Of a DNA stretch of 64,000 nt, positions 25,900-36,000 are shown piece after piece. Numbering within the stretch: position 1 is the stretch's first letter; every line of letters begins with the position of its first letter. This DNA comes from Streptomyces sp. NBC_01803. Lineage in GTDB: Bacteria > Actinomycetota > Actinomycetes > Streptomycetales > Streptomycetaceae. The notes under the pieces were generated by a model that ran no database searches, was not told where the DNA came from, and saw nothing but the letters and a program-made list of their open reading frames with translations. The stretch covers positions 3,890,501 to 3,954,500 of the forward strand of contig NZ_CP109073.1 of the NCBI RefSeq assembly GCF_035917415.1, given 5' to 3'. Both the position numbers and the translations under genes were made by a program.

Positions 25900-27339
25900 G
25901 TGACTCGGATCGTGATTATTGGTGGCGGACCTGGCGGCTACGAGGCAGCGCTGGTGGGCGCGCAGCTCGGTGCGGAGGTGACCGTCGTCGACCGGGACGG
26001 ACTGGGCGGTGCCTCGGTGCTCACCGACTGCGTGCCGTCCAAGACGCTGATCGCGACGGCCGAGGTCATGACGGGTTTCGACTCCTCGCACGAGGAGCTC
26101 GGTATAGAGATCGACCACGACGGGGACGGCATCGGCGACGAGGTGCGCGGCATCGGCGTCGACCTCGGCAAGGTCAACCGCCGGGTCAAGCGGCTCGCGC
26201 TCGCCCAGTCGCACGACATCAACGCCTCCGTCACCCGCGCCGGGGTGCGGGTGCTGCGCGGGCACGGCCGGTTGGAGCCGGACCAGGCGCCGGACGGCTC
26301 GCGCCGGGTCACGGTCACCGACACGGAGGGCGAGACCCGGAGCCTGGTGGCGGACTGCGTGCTGGTCGCCACCGGCGGCCACCCGAGGGAGATCCCGGAC
26401 GCCCGGCCGGACGGCGAGCGGATTCTCACCTGGACCCAGGTCTACGACCTCGGGGAGCTGCCCGAGGAGCTGATCGTGGTCGGCTCCGGGGTCACCGGCG
26501 CGGAGTTCGCCGGGGCGTACCAGGCGCTGGGCTCCCGGGTCACGCTGGTCTCCTCGCGGGACCGCGTGCTGCCCGGCGAGGACCCGGACGCGGCGGCCGT
26601 GCTGGAAGACGTCTTCCGCCGCCGGGGGATGAACGTGATGGCCCGCTCGCGGGCGGCGGCGGCCAAGCGCGTGGGGAACCGTGTGGAGATCACGCTGGCC
26701 GACGGCCGGGTCATCTCCGGCACGCACTGTCTGATGGCGGTCGGCGCGGTGCCGAACACGACGGACATGGGCCTGGAGGAGTCCGGCGTCAAGCTCAGGG
26801 ACTCCGGGCACATCTGGACCGACAAGGTCTCCCGCACCACGGCCCCCGGCGTCTACGCGGCCGGGGACTGCACGGGCGTGCTGGCGCTGGCCTCCGTCGC
26901 CGCGATGCAGGGCCGGATCGCGATGTACCACTTCCTCGGCGACGCGGTGGCGCCGCTCGACCTGAACACCGTCTCGGGGAACATCTTCACGGACCCCGAG
27001 ATCGCCACCGTCGGCTACTCCCAGGCCGATGTGGAGGAGGGCCGGATCGACGCCCGCGTGGTGAAGCTGCCGCTGCTGCGCAACCCCCGGGCGAAGATGC
27101 AGGGCGTGCGGGACGGCTTCGTCAAGCTGTTCGCCCGTCCGGGCACGGGGATCGTGGTCGGCGGCGTGATCGTCGCCCCGCGCGCGAGCGAGCTGATCCA
27201 TCCGATTTCGATCGCGGTCGACAACAGCCTGACCGTGGAACAGATCGCAAAAGCGTTCACCGTGTACCCGTCTCTGTCCGGCTCGATCGCCGAGGCGGCC
27301 CGGCAGCTCCATACACGGAAACTCTCCGCTGACCAGTAG
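25900..27339 (+). CDS. NAD(P)H-quinone dehydrogenase (LpdA-like flavoprotein disulfide reductase)
   Basis: The 479-residue flavoprotein has the FAD motif IIGGGPGGYEAALVGAQLG and the NAD motif VVGSGVTGAEFAGAY. GLGGASVLTDCVPSK replaces the paired-cysteine redox site: only one Cys remains, as in mycobacterial LpdA (Rv3303c), which reduces quinones rather than lipoamide. The C-terminal dimerisation domain lacks the H-P-x-x-SE His-Glu dyad (VYPSLSGSIAEAA instead), agreeing with this reassignment. GTG 25900 is preferred because GACACT is 6 nt upstream (leaderless); an alternative GTG is at 25879. Confidence 0.9.
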   Translation: MTRIVIIGGGPGGYEAALVGAQLGAEVTVVDRDGLGGASVLTDCVPSKTLIATAEVMTGFDSSHEELGIEIDHDGDGIGDEVRGIGVDLGKVNRRVKRLALAQSHDINASVTRAGVRVLRGHGRLEPDQAPDGSRRVTVTDTEGETRSLVADCVLVATGGHPREIPDARPDGERILTWTQVYDLGELPEELIVVGSGVTGAEFAGAYQALGSRVTLVSSRDRVLPGEDPDAAAVLEDVFRRRGMNVMARSRAAAAKRVGNRVEITLADGRVISGTHCLMAVGAVPNTTDMGLEESGVKLRDSGHIWTDKVSRTTAPGVYAAGDCTGVLALASVAAMQGRIAMYHFLGDAVAPLDLNTVSGNIFTDPEIATVGYSQADVEEGRIDARVVKLPLLRNPRAKMQGVRDGFVKLFARPGTGIVVGGVIVAPRASELIHPISIAVDNSLTVEQIAKAFTVYPSLSGSIAEAARQLHTRKLSADQ

Positions 27340-27444
27340 GCACTGGTCAGCGCTGGGATCGCAGGCATGCGCCCCTGGCATATAGCACGCCGGGGGCGTA
27401 CGCACAGACAACTTCGGTAATTCTGCGCAACCGGCTGAAAGCAG

Positions 27445-28413
27445 ATGGTCGTTGGGGTTACTGTCGGTTCCGTGTTCGCTGCAGAACGTCGCCAGATGAT
27501 TCTCGAAATGGTGCGTGCCAACGGAGCCGTGTCGCTCCGGGAGCTCGCCCGCGTCGTCCAGACCTCAGAAGTGACCGTGCGGCGCGATGTCCGCGCCCTG
27601 GAGGCAGAAGGACTGCTGGACCGCAGACACGGTGGCGCGGTCCTCCCGGGTGGTCTCACCCGCGAGTCGGGTTTCCCCCAGCGGGCCCTGGCCGCGACGG
27701 CGGAGAAGACCGCCATCGCCGAGTACGCGGCCGGCCTGGTCCGGGAGGGCGAGGCCATCGTGGTCGGCGCCGGCACCACGACCCAGGAGCTGGCCCGCCG
27801 GCTGGCCCGGGTGCCGGGGCTCACGGTGGTCACCAACTCCCTGCTGGTCGCCCAGGCGCTCGCGCACGCCAACCGCGTGGAGGTGGTGATGACCGGCGGC
27901 ACCCTCCGCGGGTCCAACTACGCGCTGGTGGGCAGCGGCGCCGAGCAGTCGCTGCTCGGGCTGCGCGTCAGCCGGGCCTTCCTCTCCGGCTCCGGGCTCA
28001 CCGCCGACCGCGGTCTGTCCACGTCCAACATGCTGGCCGCCAGCGTGGACCGGGCGCTGGTGCGCGCGGCCGGTGACGTGGTGGTGCTCGCCGACCACAC
28101 CAAGCTCGGCGCGGAGACGGCCTTCCAGACCGTGCCCACGGACTCGATCACGCAGCTGGTCACCGACCAGCCGCCGCCCGAGTGCGAGCGCGCGGGGATG
28201 GAGCTGGAGGCGCTGGCGAATCAGGGGGTGCGTATCTCCGTCGTGGGCCCGTGCGCCACCGGCGGCAAGCCGGGGTCCGAACGCGGCGGCGACCCGCCGC
28301 GGCGCGGAGACGCCCCGGTGCCGCCGCCGCGCGGCGGCGCGCACCCGGGGCTGGCCGGCCCCTCGCCGCTGGGTCAGCGGATCTCGGACCTGGCTCCGTC
28401 GCGCCGCAGATAG
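27445..28413 (+). CDS. DeoR/GlpR-family transcriptional regulator
   Basis: This 322-residue regulator has an N-terminal DeoR winged helix (about 12-65: ERRQMILEMVRANGAVSLRELA, then SEVTVRRDVRALEAEGLLDRRHGGA) and a C-terminal ISOCOT sugar-phosphate sensor domain (about 85-245). GAGTTTQELARRL and VLADHTKLG are the family ligand-site motifs. The Pro/Arg/Gly-rich tail after about 270 looks disordered. A GTG at 27472 is a possible shorter start. It is a candidate, though unproven, for the factor that senses sugar phosphates from nucleoside breakdown. Confidence 0.9.
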   Translation: MVVGVTVGSVFAAERRQMILEMVRANGAVSLRELARVVQTSEVTVRRDVRALEAEGLLDRRHGGAVLPGGLTRESGFPQRALAATAEKTAIAEYAAGLVREGEAIVVGAGTTTQELARRLARVPGLTVVTNSLLVAQALAHANRVEVVMTGGTLRGSNYALVGSGAEQSLLGLRVSRAFLSGSGLTADRGLSTSNMLAASVDRALVRAAGDVVVLADHTKLGAETAFQTVPTDSITQLVTDQPPPECERAGMELEALANQGVRISVVGPCATGGKPGSERGGDPPRRGDAPVPPPRGGAHPGLAGPSPLGQRISDLAPSRRR

Positions 28414-28430
28414 CGGCACGGCACATGCCA

Positions 28431-28457
28431 CGGCCGCCGCCCGGAAGGCGGCGGCCG
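28431..28457. terminator. Bidirectional terminator
   Basis: CGGCCGCCGCC and GGCGGCGGCCG form a perfect 11-bp stem with a CGGAA loop between the convergent DeoR-type and acyl-CoA carboxylase alpha genes. Confidence 0.85.
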
Positions 28458-28484
28458 GGCCCGGGCCTCGGAAGAGGCGCCGGA

Positions 28485-30263
28485 TCAGTCCTTGATCTCG
28501 CAGATGACGGCACCGGAGGAGACCGAGGCGCCGACGTCGGCCTTGAGGCCGGACACGGTGCCGGAGCGGTGCGCGTTGATCGGCTGTTCCATCTTCATCG
28601 CCTCCAGGACGATGACCAGGTCACCTTCCTCGACCTGCTGGCCGTCCTCCACGGCGACTTTGACGATGGTGCCCTGCATGGGAGAGGCGAGGGAGTCGCC
28701 GGTCGCCGCGGCGCCGGCCCGCTTGGCGGGCTTGCGGCGGGCGGGACGCGCGCCGCCCGCGACGGCCGCCCGCGCCAGGGGCATGGCCAGCGTGGCGGGC
28801 AGCGAGACTTCCAGGCGCTTGCCGCCGACCTCGACGACGACGGTCTCGCGGATGTCGCCTTCCTCGCCGTCTGCGCCGCCCGTGGGGTCGAACGGCTCGA
28901 TCGTGGCGGCGAATTCCGTCTCGATCCAGCGGGTGTGGACGGTGAACGGCTCGCCCTCGCGGCCGTTGACCTCGGGCGCGAACGCCGGGTCCTTGACGAC
29001 CACCCGGTGGAACGTCAGGGCGGTGGCCATGCCCTCGACGCGGAACTCCGCCAGGGCCCGTGCCGCGCGCTCCAGAGCCTGCTTGCGCGTGGCGCCGGTG
29101 ACGATCAGCTTGGCCAGCAGCGAGTCCCAGGCGGGGCCGATGACCGAGCCGGACTCCACGCCGGCGTCCAGGCGGACGCCGGGGCCGCTGGGCGGGGCGA
29201 AGGTGGTCACGGTGCCGGGCGCGGGCAGGAAGCCGCGGCCGGGATCCTCGCCGTTGACGCGGAACTCGAACGAGTGGCCGCGCAGCGGCGGGTCGTCGTA
29301 TCCCAGCTCCTCGCCCCCGGCGATGCGGAGCTGCTCGCGCACCAGGTCGATGCCGGAGATCTCCTCGGTGACCGGGTGCTCGACCTGGAGGCGGGTGTTG
29401 ACCTCCAGGAAGGAGATCGTCCCGTCCTGCCCGACGAGGAACTCGCAGGTGCCGGCGCCGACATAGCCGGCTTCCTTCAGGATGGCCTTGGAGGCGCTGT
29501 AGAGCTGCTGGTTCTGCTCGGGGGTGAGGTAGGGCGCCGGGGCCTCCTCGACGAGCTTCTGGTGGCGGCGCTGCAGCGAGCAGTCGCGGGTGGAGACGAC
29601 CACGACGTTGCCGTGCTGGTCGGCCAGGCACTGGGTCTCCACGTGCCGGGGCCGGTCGAGATACCGCTCGACGAAGCACTCGCCGCGGCCGAAGGCGACG
29701 GTGGCCTCGCGGACGGCCGACTCGTACAGCTCCGGGACCTCGTCGAGGGTGCGCGCGACCTTCAGGCCGCGACCGCCCCCGCCGAAGGCCGCCTTGATGG
29801 CGACCGGCAGACCGTGCTCCCGCGCGAAGTCGAGGACCTCGTCGGCGCCGGAGACCGGGTCGGGGGTGCCGGCGACCAGCGGGGCGCCGGCGCGCTGCGC
29901 GATGTGGCGGGCGGCGACCTTGTCGCCCAGCGAGCGGATCGCGTGGGGCGGCGGGCCGATCCAGGTCAGGCCCGCGTCCAGCACGGCCTGCGCGAAGTCG
30001 GCGTTCTCCGAGAGGAATCCATAGCCGGGATGAATGGCGTCGGCCCCCGCGTCGGCGGCGGCCTTGAGGACTTTCTCGATGTCCAGGTAGCTCGCGGCGG
30101 GGGTGTCACCGCCCAGCGCGAACGCCTCGTCCGTCGCCCGGACGTGCACCGCGTCCCGGTCCGGCTCGGCGTAGACGGCCACACTGGCGATACCGGCGTC
30201 CCGGCACGCCCTGGCGACCCTGACGGCGATTTCGCCGCGGTTGGCGATGAGCACCTTGCGCAC
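28485..30263 (-). CDS. accA2: Acyl-CoA carboxylase biotin-carboxylase/BCCP alpha subunit
   Basis: The 592-residue subunit carboxylates its own biotin, which then donates CO2 to acetyl- or propionyl-CoA on the beta subunit. The biotin carboxylase domain (1-450) includes ATP-grasp elements ([27 protein letters not shown]). A BCCP domain (about 520-592) carries the biotinylated lysine in EAMKMEQ. It matches the AccA1/AccA2 subunits of S. coelicolor, which serve both Acc and Pcc complexes. Partners pccB, pccE and the ligase birA are encoded 4-7 kb downstream in this window. Confidence 0.94.
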   Translation of the reverse strand: MRKVLIANRGEIAVRVARACRDAGIASVAVYAEPDRDAVHVRATDEAFALGGDTPAASYLDIEKVLKAAADAGADAIHPGYGFLSENADFAQAVLDAGLTWIGPPPHAIRSLGDKVAARHIAQRAGAPLVAGTPDPVSGADEVLDFAREHGLPVAIKAAFGGGGRGLKVARTLDEVPELYESAVREATVAFGRGECFVERYLDRPRHVETQCLADQHGNVVVVSTRDCSLQRRHQKLVEEAPAPYLTPEQNQQLYSASKAILKEAGYVGAGTCEFLVGQDGTISFLEVNTRLQVEHPVTEEISGIDLVREQLRIAGGEELGYDDPPLRGHSFEFRVNGEDPGRGFLPAPGTVTTFAPPSGPGVRLDAGVESGSVIGPAWDSLLAKLIVTGATRKQALERAARALAEFRVEGMATALTFHRVVVKDPAFAPEVNGREGEPFTVHTRWIETEFAATIEPFDPTGGADGEEGDIRETVVVEVGGKRLEVSLPATLAMPLARAAVAGGARPARRKPAKRAGAAATGDSLASPMQGTIVKVAVEDGQQVEEGDLVIVLEAMKMEQPINAHRSGTVSGLKADVGASVSSGAVICEIKD

Positions 30264-30582
30264 GATGACTCCTTCCTTGGAACAAGGCGAGTTTAGGTAC
30301 CGGCGACACCTCGCAACGAGTCGCCCACAGGGGTGACCTTGCCCACACGCACTGTGAGGGGCACCGCCTCGGTCGGCTCACTTGCCTTGCTGTCCCAAGG
30401 TACGCGCCCCGCTGCTGTTTACCTTAGGCAACGGGACGGGGTCCCAGTCTCCGGCGGCCTGACACAGGGTGGCTCAACGGACCTTGTAGGAAAGGGACAA
30501 CGACCCAGTATTCGCCTGGGTCGTGAAGCCCGTTCCGCTGTGGGGGTTGTGAGGAGGCTTACTCGGCAGTAGCGTGCGCGAC
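30264..30582. promoter_or_regulatory. Divergent promoter region with a 9-bp hairpin
   Basis: About 320 bases separate accA2 from the opposite membrane-protein gene. ACGACCCAG and CTGGGTCGT form a perfect 9-bp inverted repeat with a 7-nt loop (30500-30524), too far from either gene end to be a terminator; an operator or leader hairpin is possible. TAGCGT at 30570-30575 is the likely -10 box of the plus-strand gene. Confidence 0.4.
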
Positions 30583-31227
30583 GTGAACCGGGGCAGACGA
30601 AGTGTGGCCGCGGTGGCGGCAGTGCTGGTATGGGGAACAGCGGTGGTCCTGGGGCTGCTGAACTGGATTCTCGGAATAGCCGCGGACAAACAGGACATGT
30701 CCGTCGGCGGGGTCTCGGCGACGACGATCAGCGTGTCCTCGTGGGTGGTGGGCGGACTCCAGTCCGCCTTCCTGCTGTTGTGCGGAGTGCTTCTTGTGCG
30801 GATGGCGGTGGGGAACCGCCCGCCGCGCCCGCTGGGGCGTGTCGCGCTCGTCTCGGCGGCGGTCCTGCACGCGGTGCTGGCCGCCCTCGCGGTGGGTCTC
30901 GCGGGCTGGGTGGCGTTCACCGGGCTGATGGTGGGATTCGTCTTGGTGATGCTGGCGCTGAGCCTGTATCCGCCGGTCGACGGTCCCGGTCCCGGTCCCG
31001 TGTCAGACCCACAGGTCGGTGATGCCGGTCCCGACCCGGGCGAGCAGCGCGCGCAGGAGTGGCAGGGACAGCCCGATGACGTTGCCGGCGTTCCCGTCGA
31101 TCCCTTCGACGAACGGGGCCGAGCGGCCGTCGAGGGTGAACGCCCCCGCCACGCGGAGGGGTTCGCCGGACGCGACGTAGGCGGCGATCTCCTCGTCCGT
31201 GGGCTGGCCGAACCTGACCGTCGTTGA
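30583..31227 (+). CDS. Small integral membrane protein with antisense-overlapping tail
   Basis: The start GTG at 30583 is 7 nt after TAGCGT, suggesting a leaderless message. The first 135 residues form about four hydrophobic helices ([82 protein letters not shown]). After LYPPVD the frame passes through a GGTCCC triplet repeat (about 30980-30998), continues for 75 codons antisense to maf, and ends at 31227. The tail looks non-coding in character, so the natural stop may have been lost by slippage in the repeat. Function is unknown; similar proteins lie next to maf in streptomycetes. Confidence 0.65.
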   Translation: MNRGRRSVAAVAAVLVWGTAVVLGLLNWILGIAADKQDMSVGGVSATTISVSSWVVGGLQSAFLLLCGVLLVRMAVGNRPPRPLGRVALVSAAVLHAVLAALAVGLAGWVAFTGLMVGFVLVMLALSLYPPVDGPGPGPVSDPQVGDAGPDPGEQRAQEWQGQPDDVAGVPVDPFDERGRAAVEGERPRHAEGFAGRDVGGDLLVRGLAEPDRR

Positions 31228-31668
31228 CGCGGTGGCCGAGGCGCGCGCGGGCACGTCGCGCGCGGGTACGTCCCGCGCCGCCGGGCCGGCCGTCGTGTCG
31301 ATGACGCAGTGACCGGTGTGCAGCAGGCCGGAGCGCCCCCGCATGGCCTTCCAGCGGGCGATGGCGTCCTCGGCGTCGGCCGGCTTGCCGTACGCGCGCC
31401 CGTCGAGCTCCAGCACCGAGTCGCAGCCCACGATCAGGGCCCCGGCCGCCTCGGGCCGCGCCGCGACCGCCGCCGCCTTGGCCTCCGCCAGCACCCGCGC
31501 CAGCTCGGCCGGGGTGTCCGCGCTCAGCGCGTCCTCGTCCACCCCGCTGACGATGACCTCGGGCGCGAGCCCGGCCTGCCGCAACAGCCCCAGCCGAGCA
31601 GGCGATTGAGAAGCGAGGACCAGCCGCCGGACGGGCTGGGAGAAAGGCGAGGTCGGTGCGGCGCTCAT
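31003..31668 (-). CDS. maf: Maf family nucleoside-triphosphate pyrophosphatase
   Basis: This 221-residue house-cleaning pyrophosphatase hydrolyses non-canonical or modified NTPs such as dTTP/UTP and m5UTP. The N-terminal [18 protein letters not shown] is the family signature with the S-x-S-x-R/K-R substrate loop; GCDSVLEL contains the catalytic Asp; [12 protein letters not shown] carries the conserved lysine. A loop insertion [12 protein letters not shown] (about residues 137-148) is a 15-bp tandem duplication absent from typical members. TACGCT 7 nt before the ATG suggests a leaderless transcript. Confidence 0.92.
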   Translation of the reverse strand: MSAAPTSPFSQPVRRLVLASQSPARLGLLRQAGLAPEVIVSGVDEDALSADTPAELARVLAEAKAAAVAARPEAAGALIVGCDSVLELDGRAYGKPADAEDAIARWKAMRGRSGLLHTGHCVIDTTAGPAARDVPARDVPARASATASTTVRFGQPTDEEIAAYVASGEPLRVAGAFTLDGRSAPFVEGIDGNAGNVIGLSLPLLRALLARVGTGITDLWV

Positions 31669-31747
31669 GCGCGTCAGCGTAACGGCCCCCGCCTCCGGTC
31701 GGCGGGTTGGGCCGGGACCGGAGGCGGGGGCGTCCAGGGGTGGGGTA

Positions 31748-32434
31748 TCAGTCGGCCGCCGGGCGGTCGGTGACCGTGATCTTCCCGCGCGCGATGCGCG
31801 CCAGCCGGTCGGCCCGGCGGGCCACGGCGCTGTCGTGGGTGACCATGATGAACGTCAGCCCCAGCTCCTTCCACTGCCTCTCCAGCACCTCGATCACCTC
31901 GTCGCGGGTCGACTCGTCGAGATTTCCGGTGGGTTCGTCGGCCAGCAGCACCTGGGGCCGCTTGGCCAGCGCGCGGGCGATCGCGACGCGCTGCTGCTGA
32001 CCGCCGGAGAGCTCGCTCGGCAGATGGCCGGCCCGTTCGGCCAGCCCCACCGATGCGAGGGCCTCGGCGGCCTGCCGGCGGCGTTCCGAGGTCTTCAGGC
32101 CGAGCGGGACGAGGGCGGTCTCCACGTTCTCCTGGGCGGTGAGGGTGGGGATGAGGTGGAAGCCCTGGAAGACGAAGCCGATCCGCTCCGCGCGCAGCTT
32201 GGTCAGCTTGGCCTCGGAGAGCCGGGAGAGGTCGGTGCCGTCGAGCACCACGCTGCCGGCCGTGGCCCGGTCGAGGCCGCCGAGGAGCTGCAGGAGCGTG
32301 GACTTGCCGCCTCCGGTGGGGCCCTGGATGACGAGTCTGCTGCCGGTGGGCACGGACAGCGAGACGCCGTCCAGGGCGGCGATGGTGGCCTTGCCGCGCC
32401 GGTACTGCTTGGTGACGCCGGTGAGTTCGTACAC
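31748..32434 (-). CDS. ABC transporter ATP-binding protein (MacB/LolD type)
   Basis: The 228-residue ATPase has Walker [10 protein letters not shown], the signature [15 protein letters not shown], Walker [14 protein letters not shown] and the switch His in MVTHD. It belongs to the MacB/LolD/FtsE-like class, which drives mechanotransmission at the cell surface instead of moving substrates through a channel. It is the second gene of a two-gene operon, 18 nt after its permease partner. Confidence 0.93.
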   Translation of the reverse strand: MYELTGVTKQYRRGKATIAALDGVSLSVPTGSRLVIQGPTGGGKSTLLQLLGGLDRATAGSVVLDGTDLSRLSEAKLTKLRAERIGFVFQGFHLIPTLTAQENVETALVPLGLKTSERRRQAAEALASVGLAERAGHLPSELSGGQQQRVAIARALAKRPQVLLADEPTGNLDESTRDEVIEVLERQWKELGLTFIMVTHDSAVARRADRLARIARGKITVTDRPAAD

Positions 32435-32452
32435 GGGAGGTCTCCGGGAGGG

Positions 32453-33907
32453 TCAGGCGACGCGGCTGAGGGCGTCTGCGGGGCGGAGGCGGGCGGCGCG
32501 CCAGGCGGCGAACGCGCCGGCGACCAGGCCGCCGGTGACGGCCAGGGCGATGGCGAGGAGCAGGACGTTCGTGCTGACGGGGGCGGTGAGGCCGATGTCC
32601 AGGCTCTCGGCCGCGGTCTCGGTCGCCTCACGCACGAACCCGCCGCCGCGCGGTCCGGCGGCCTCGGGGCCGCCCGTGCCGCCCAGCTCGGCGGTGAGGT
32701 CGGGGCGGACGGTGTTGATCGTCCAGGCGGCCAGCAGCCCGAGGCCGAGGCCGAGCGCGCCGCCGAAGAGGCCGGTGGCCAGGGACTCGCTCATCACCTG
32801 CCCGGTGATCCGGACGCGGGTCCAGCCGAGCGCCTTCAGCGTGCCGAACTCCCGGACGCGGCGGCTGACGGCGGAGGACGCCATCAGACCGGCGACGAGG
32901 AACGAGACGGCGAGGACCAGGTACGACAGCCACCTGCCGACGCCGTCGGCCAGGTCGGCGGCGGTCGACAGCGAGCCGGACACCTGGTCGGCGAGGTCGT
33001 CGGCGGTGGTGACGTCGACGTCCTCCACCACGTCCGTGATGGCGGTCTCGATCGCGTCCAGCCGCTGGCTGTCGGTGGCCTGGACGTAGACCTCGCTGAG
33101 CTTGTCCGCGTTGTCGGACAGCTCCTGGGCGCGGGCCAGCGGAAGGTAGACGTCGCCGGCGGCGTCGCCGGTGGTGGCGGTGACGAGGCCGACGATCTCG
33201 AAGTCGGTCTCCTTCAGGGTGATGGTGCCGCCGACGCCCAGGTCCTCGCTCGTCGCGTAGTCGGTGTCCAGGACGGCCACGTCGGCGTCCACGTCCTCCG
33301 CCGTGAACGCGCGCCCTTCGGTGACCTCGGTGCCGCTGAGCGGGCCGATGCCGGGCGCGGTGACGTCGGCGCCGTAGACGGCGAACTGGTCGACGCCGAA
33401 GTCGGCGCCGCCGCCCCCGACATCCATGCGGCCGGTGGCTCCGGCCCCGTCCTCCCCGGGATCCACCGGACGGACCTCGCCGGGCTCGAAGGACCCGGAG
33501 ACGGTGAGGTCGCGCAGCTTGAGCCCGCCGACGGCGCCGGCCACGCCGTCGATGCCGGCGATCTCGTCCACGTCGGACTCGTCCAGCGTCTGGAAGCCAT
33601 CGAGGACCAGCTCGTCACCGCCCTGCTCGGCGCCCTCCTCGGCGTCGAACCGGAAGCGCGGCCCTTGTACCGCCCCGCCCCCCTCGCCGTTCTCTATCTC
33701 CTCGGGGGTCGGCGCCGACTTGCTGACGGTCATGTCGGTGCCGAGCCCGTAGAGGGACTCCAGGACGTCGTCCTGGGCGCGCTGCATGCCGGAGGAGACC
33801 GCGTTGACGACGACGACGAGCGCGATACCGAGCGCGAGCCCGGCGGCGATCACGAGCTGTGCCTTGCGGCGGCGGCGCAGCTCCCGTCGCAGGTAGGTGA
33901 AAATCAT
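32453..33907 (-). CDS. ABC transporter permease (MacB/FtsX type)
   Basis: The 484-residue protein has an N-terminal helix (about 17-38), a large extracytoplasmic MacB-type periplasmic core domain (about 40-300), and three C-terminal helices (about 315-340, 365-395 and 445-470) separated by the FtsX-family cytoplasmic loop VREFGTLKALGWTRVRI. The extracytoplasmic part contains acidic DVD/DE stretches. With the downstream ATPase it forms a MacB-like exporter or lipoprotein/envelope-stress transporter. The substrate is unknown, and no adhesin-type partner is encoded nearby. Confidence 0.9.
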   Translation of the reverse strand: MIFTYLRRELRRRRKAQLVIAAGLALGIALVVVVNAVSSGMQRAQDDVLESLYGLGTDMTVSKSAPTPEEIENGEGGGAVQGPRFRFDAEEGAEQGGDELVLDGFQTLDESDVDEIAGIDGVAGAVGGLKLRDLTVSGSFEPGEVRPVDPGEDGAGATGRMDVGGGGADFGVDQFAVYGADVTAPGIGPLSGTEVTEGRAFTAEDVDADVAVLDTDYATSEDLGVGGTITLKETDFEIVGLVTATTGDAAGDVYLPLARAQELSDNADKLSEVYVQATDSQRLDAIETAITDVVEDVDVTTADDLADQVSGSLSTAADLADGVGRWLSYLVLAVSFLVAGLMASSAVSRRVREFGTLKALGWTRVRITGQVMSESLATGLFGGALGLGLGLLAAWTINTVRPDLTAELGGTGGPEAAGPRGGGFVREATETAAESLDIGLTAPVSTNVLLLAIALAVTGGLVAGAFAAWRAARLRPADALSRVA

Positions 33908-34010
33908 GCGGCGGACGCTAGGGACGGGCGGTGAGGGCCTGGTGAGGAGCCCATGAGAGCCGCATGAGAATCGCCGGGCCTCCGCGGCGGCGCCCGGCCG
34001 GGGACCCCCG

Positions 34011-34052
34011 GGCCCCCGGAGCGCCGCCTGGTCCGGCGGGGCCCCGGGGGCC
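34011..34052 (-). terminator. Terminator after pccE
   Basis: GGCCCCCGG (34011-34019) pairs with CCGGGGGCC (34044-34052), with an additional GCCGCC/GGCGG pairing inside. It begins 24 nt beyond the pccE stop on the minus strand. Confidence 0.6.
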
Positions 34053-34075
34053 GTGGACGGGTCCGGTGGGTCCGG

Positions 34076-34285
34076 TCAGCTCGGCCAGTAGCTCGTGGCC
34101 CACGAGCGCGGCCCGGGGGCCGGCACGGCGCGTGGCACGACCCGGACCGGGTCGGACCACTGGGAGACCGGGCCGGAACGCCCGCCCCGCCCCGCCGACG
34201 CCGCCGCGGCGCGCGCCTGCATGACCGCGATGGCGGCGGCCAGCTCCTCCGGGGTCGGATTGCCCCGGACCACCTTGAAAATCAC
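34076..34285 (-). CDS. pccE: Acyl-CoA carboxylase epsilon subunit
   Basis: The 69-residue protein begins FKVVRGNPTPEELAAAIAVM, the conserved helix of actinobacterial acyl-CoA carboxylase epsilon subunits, followed by an Ala/Gly linker and the conserved W near the C-terminus (PRSWATSYWPS). Epsilon subunits bind and stimulate the alpha-beta complex. It starts 32 nt after pccB on the same strand, with AGGAGG-type spacing before the ATG, matching the pccB-pccE order of S. coelicolor. Confidence 0.9.
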   Translation of the reverse strand: MIFKVVRGNPTPEELAAAIAVMQARAAAASAGRGGRSGPVSQWSDPVRVVPRAVPAPGPRSWATSYWPS

Positions 34286-34317
34286 GGAAGACCTCCTGCG
34301 GACTCGGAGCCTCGGGA

Positions 34318-35898
34318 CTACAGCGGGATGTTGCCGTGCTTCTTCGGCGGGAGCTGCTCCCGCTTGGCCCGCAGGGCGCGCAGCCCGCGCACCACGTAAC
34401 GGCGGGTCTGCGAGGGCGTGATGACCGCGTCCACATAGCCGCGGTCGGCGGCGGTGTACGGGTTGAGCAGCGTGTCCTCGTACTCCTGGGTCAGACGCGC
34501 CCGTTCGGCCTCGCGCTCCTCGGTGGACTCCAGCGCCGCCAGGGTGCGGCGGTGCAGGATGTTCACCGCGCCCTGCGCGCCCATCACCGCGATCTGGGCG
34601 GTGGGCCAGGCGAAGTTGAGGTCGGCGCCCAGGTGCTTGGAGCCCATCACGTCGTAGGCGCCGCCGAACGCCTTTCTGGTGATCACCGTGATCAACGGCA
34701 CCGTCGCCTCCGCGTACGCGTAGATCAGCTTGGCCCCACGCCGGATGATGCCGTTGTACTCCTGGTCGGTGCCCGGGAGGAAGCCGGGCACGTCCACGAA
34801 CGTCAGCACCGGGATGTTGAAGGCGTCACAGGTCCGCACGAAACGGGCGGCCTTCTCCGAGGCGTTGATGTCCAGGCAGCCGGCGAACTGCATCGGCTGG
34901 TTGGCCACCACGCCCACCGGGTAGCCCTCGACCCGCCCGAAGCCGGTGATGATGTTCGGCGCGAACAGTGCCTGTGTCTCCAGGAACTCCCGGTCGTCCA
35001 GGACATGTTCGATGGCCTCGTGCATGTCGTACGGCTGGTTCGCCGAGTCCGGGACGAGCGCGTCGAGCTCCTCGTCCTCCGGCGAGACCTCCAGGTCCGA
35101 CTCCTGCGGGAAGGCCGGCGGCTCGGAGAGGTTGTTGGACGGCAGGTAGGACAGCAGCGCCTTGACGTACTCGAAGGCGTCCTTCTCGTCGCCCGCCATG
35201 TGGTGCGCCACGCCGGAGAGCGTGTTGTGGGTGCGCGCGCCGCCCAGCTCCTCGAAGCCGACGTCCTCGCCCGTGACCGTCTTGATCACGTCGGGGCCGG
35301 TGATGAACATGTGCGAGGTCTGGTCGACCATCACGGTGAAGTCCGTGATCGCCGGCGAGTAGACCGCGCCACCCGCGCAGGGACCGACGACGACCGAGAT
35401 CTGCGGCACGACACCGGAGGCGTGCACGTTGCGTCGGAAGATCTCGGCGAACAGGCCGAGCGCCGCGACGCCCTCCTGGATGCGGGCGCCGCCGCCGTCG
35501 TTGATGCCGATGACCGGACAGCCGGTCTTCAGCGCGAAGTCCATCACCTTCACGATCTTCTCGCCGTAGACCTCGCCCAGCGAGCCGCCGAAGACGGTGA
35601 AATCCTGGGAGTAGACGCACACCGGTCGGCCGTCCACCGTGCCGTAGCCGGTGACGACACCGTCGCCGTAGGGACGGTTCTTGCCGATGCCGAAGGCGGT
35701 CGCGCGGTGCCGGGCGAACTCGTCCAGTTCGGTGAACGATCCCTCGTCGAGCAACAGATCGATGCGCTCGCGGGCCGTCAGCTTGCCCTTCGCGTGCTGC
35801 TTCTCGACCGCCCGGGCCGAGCCCGCGTGTGTGGCCTCCTCCATCCGGTGCCGGAGATCAGCGATTTTGCCCGCGGTGGTGTGGATATCTTCGGCCAC
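34318..35898 (-). CDS. pccB: Propionyl/acyl-CoA carboxylase carboxyltransferase beta subunit
   Basis: This 526-residue carboxyltransferase transfers CO2 from biotin to propionyl-CoA (and possibly acetyl- or butyryl-CoA), making methylmalonyl-CoA for odd-chain metabolism and polyketide extender units. The N-domain oxyanion region includes GGARIQEGV with [11 protein letters not shown], and the C-domain includes [10 protein letters not shown] and [18 protein letters not shown]. The residue that governs acyl length is an Asp at the position usually written D422 in S. coelicolor Pcc[10 protein letters not shown] is the region to check. It is divergent from birA. Confidence 0.94.
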   Translation of the reverse strand: MAEDIHTTAGKIADLRHRMEEATHAGSARAVEKQHAKGKLTARERIDLLLDEGSFTELDEFARHRATAFGIGKNRPYGDGVVTGYGTVDGRPVCVYSQDFTVFGGSLGEVYGEKIVKVMDFALKTGCPVIGINDGGGARIQEGVAALGLFAEIFRRNVHASGVVPQISVVVGPCAGGAVYSPAITDFTVMVDQTSHMFITGPDVIKTVTGEDVGFEELGGARTHNTLSGVAHHMAGDEKDAFEYVKALLSYLPSNNLSEPPAFPQESDLEVSPEDEELDALVPDSANQPYDMHEAIEHVLDDREFLETQALFAPNIITGFGRVEGYPVGVVANQPMQFAGCLDINASEKAARFVRTCDAFNIPVLTFVDVPGFLPGTDQEYNGIIRRGAKLIYAYAEATVPLITVITRKAFGGAYDVMGSKHLGADLNFAWPTAQIAVMGAQGAVNILHRRTLAALESTEEREAERARLTQEYEDTLLNPYTAADRGYVDAVITPSQTRRYVVRGLRALRAKREQLPPKKHGNIPL

Positions 35899-36000
35899 GT
35901 CAGCGGCTCCTACTCATCCTCGGGTGGCTACCGCTCCGTAGGTTAACGGCGTTCGACGTCAGCGGGGGTGCGGCGTTGGCCACACCCGTAGGCTGACGCC

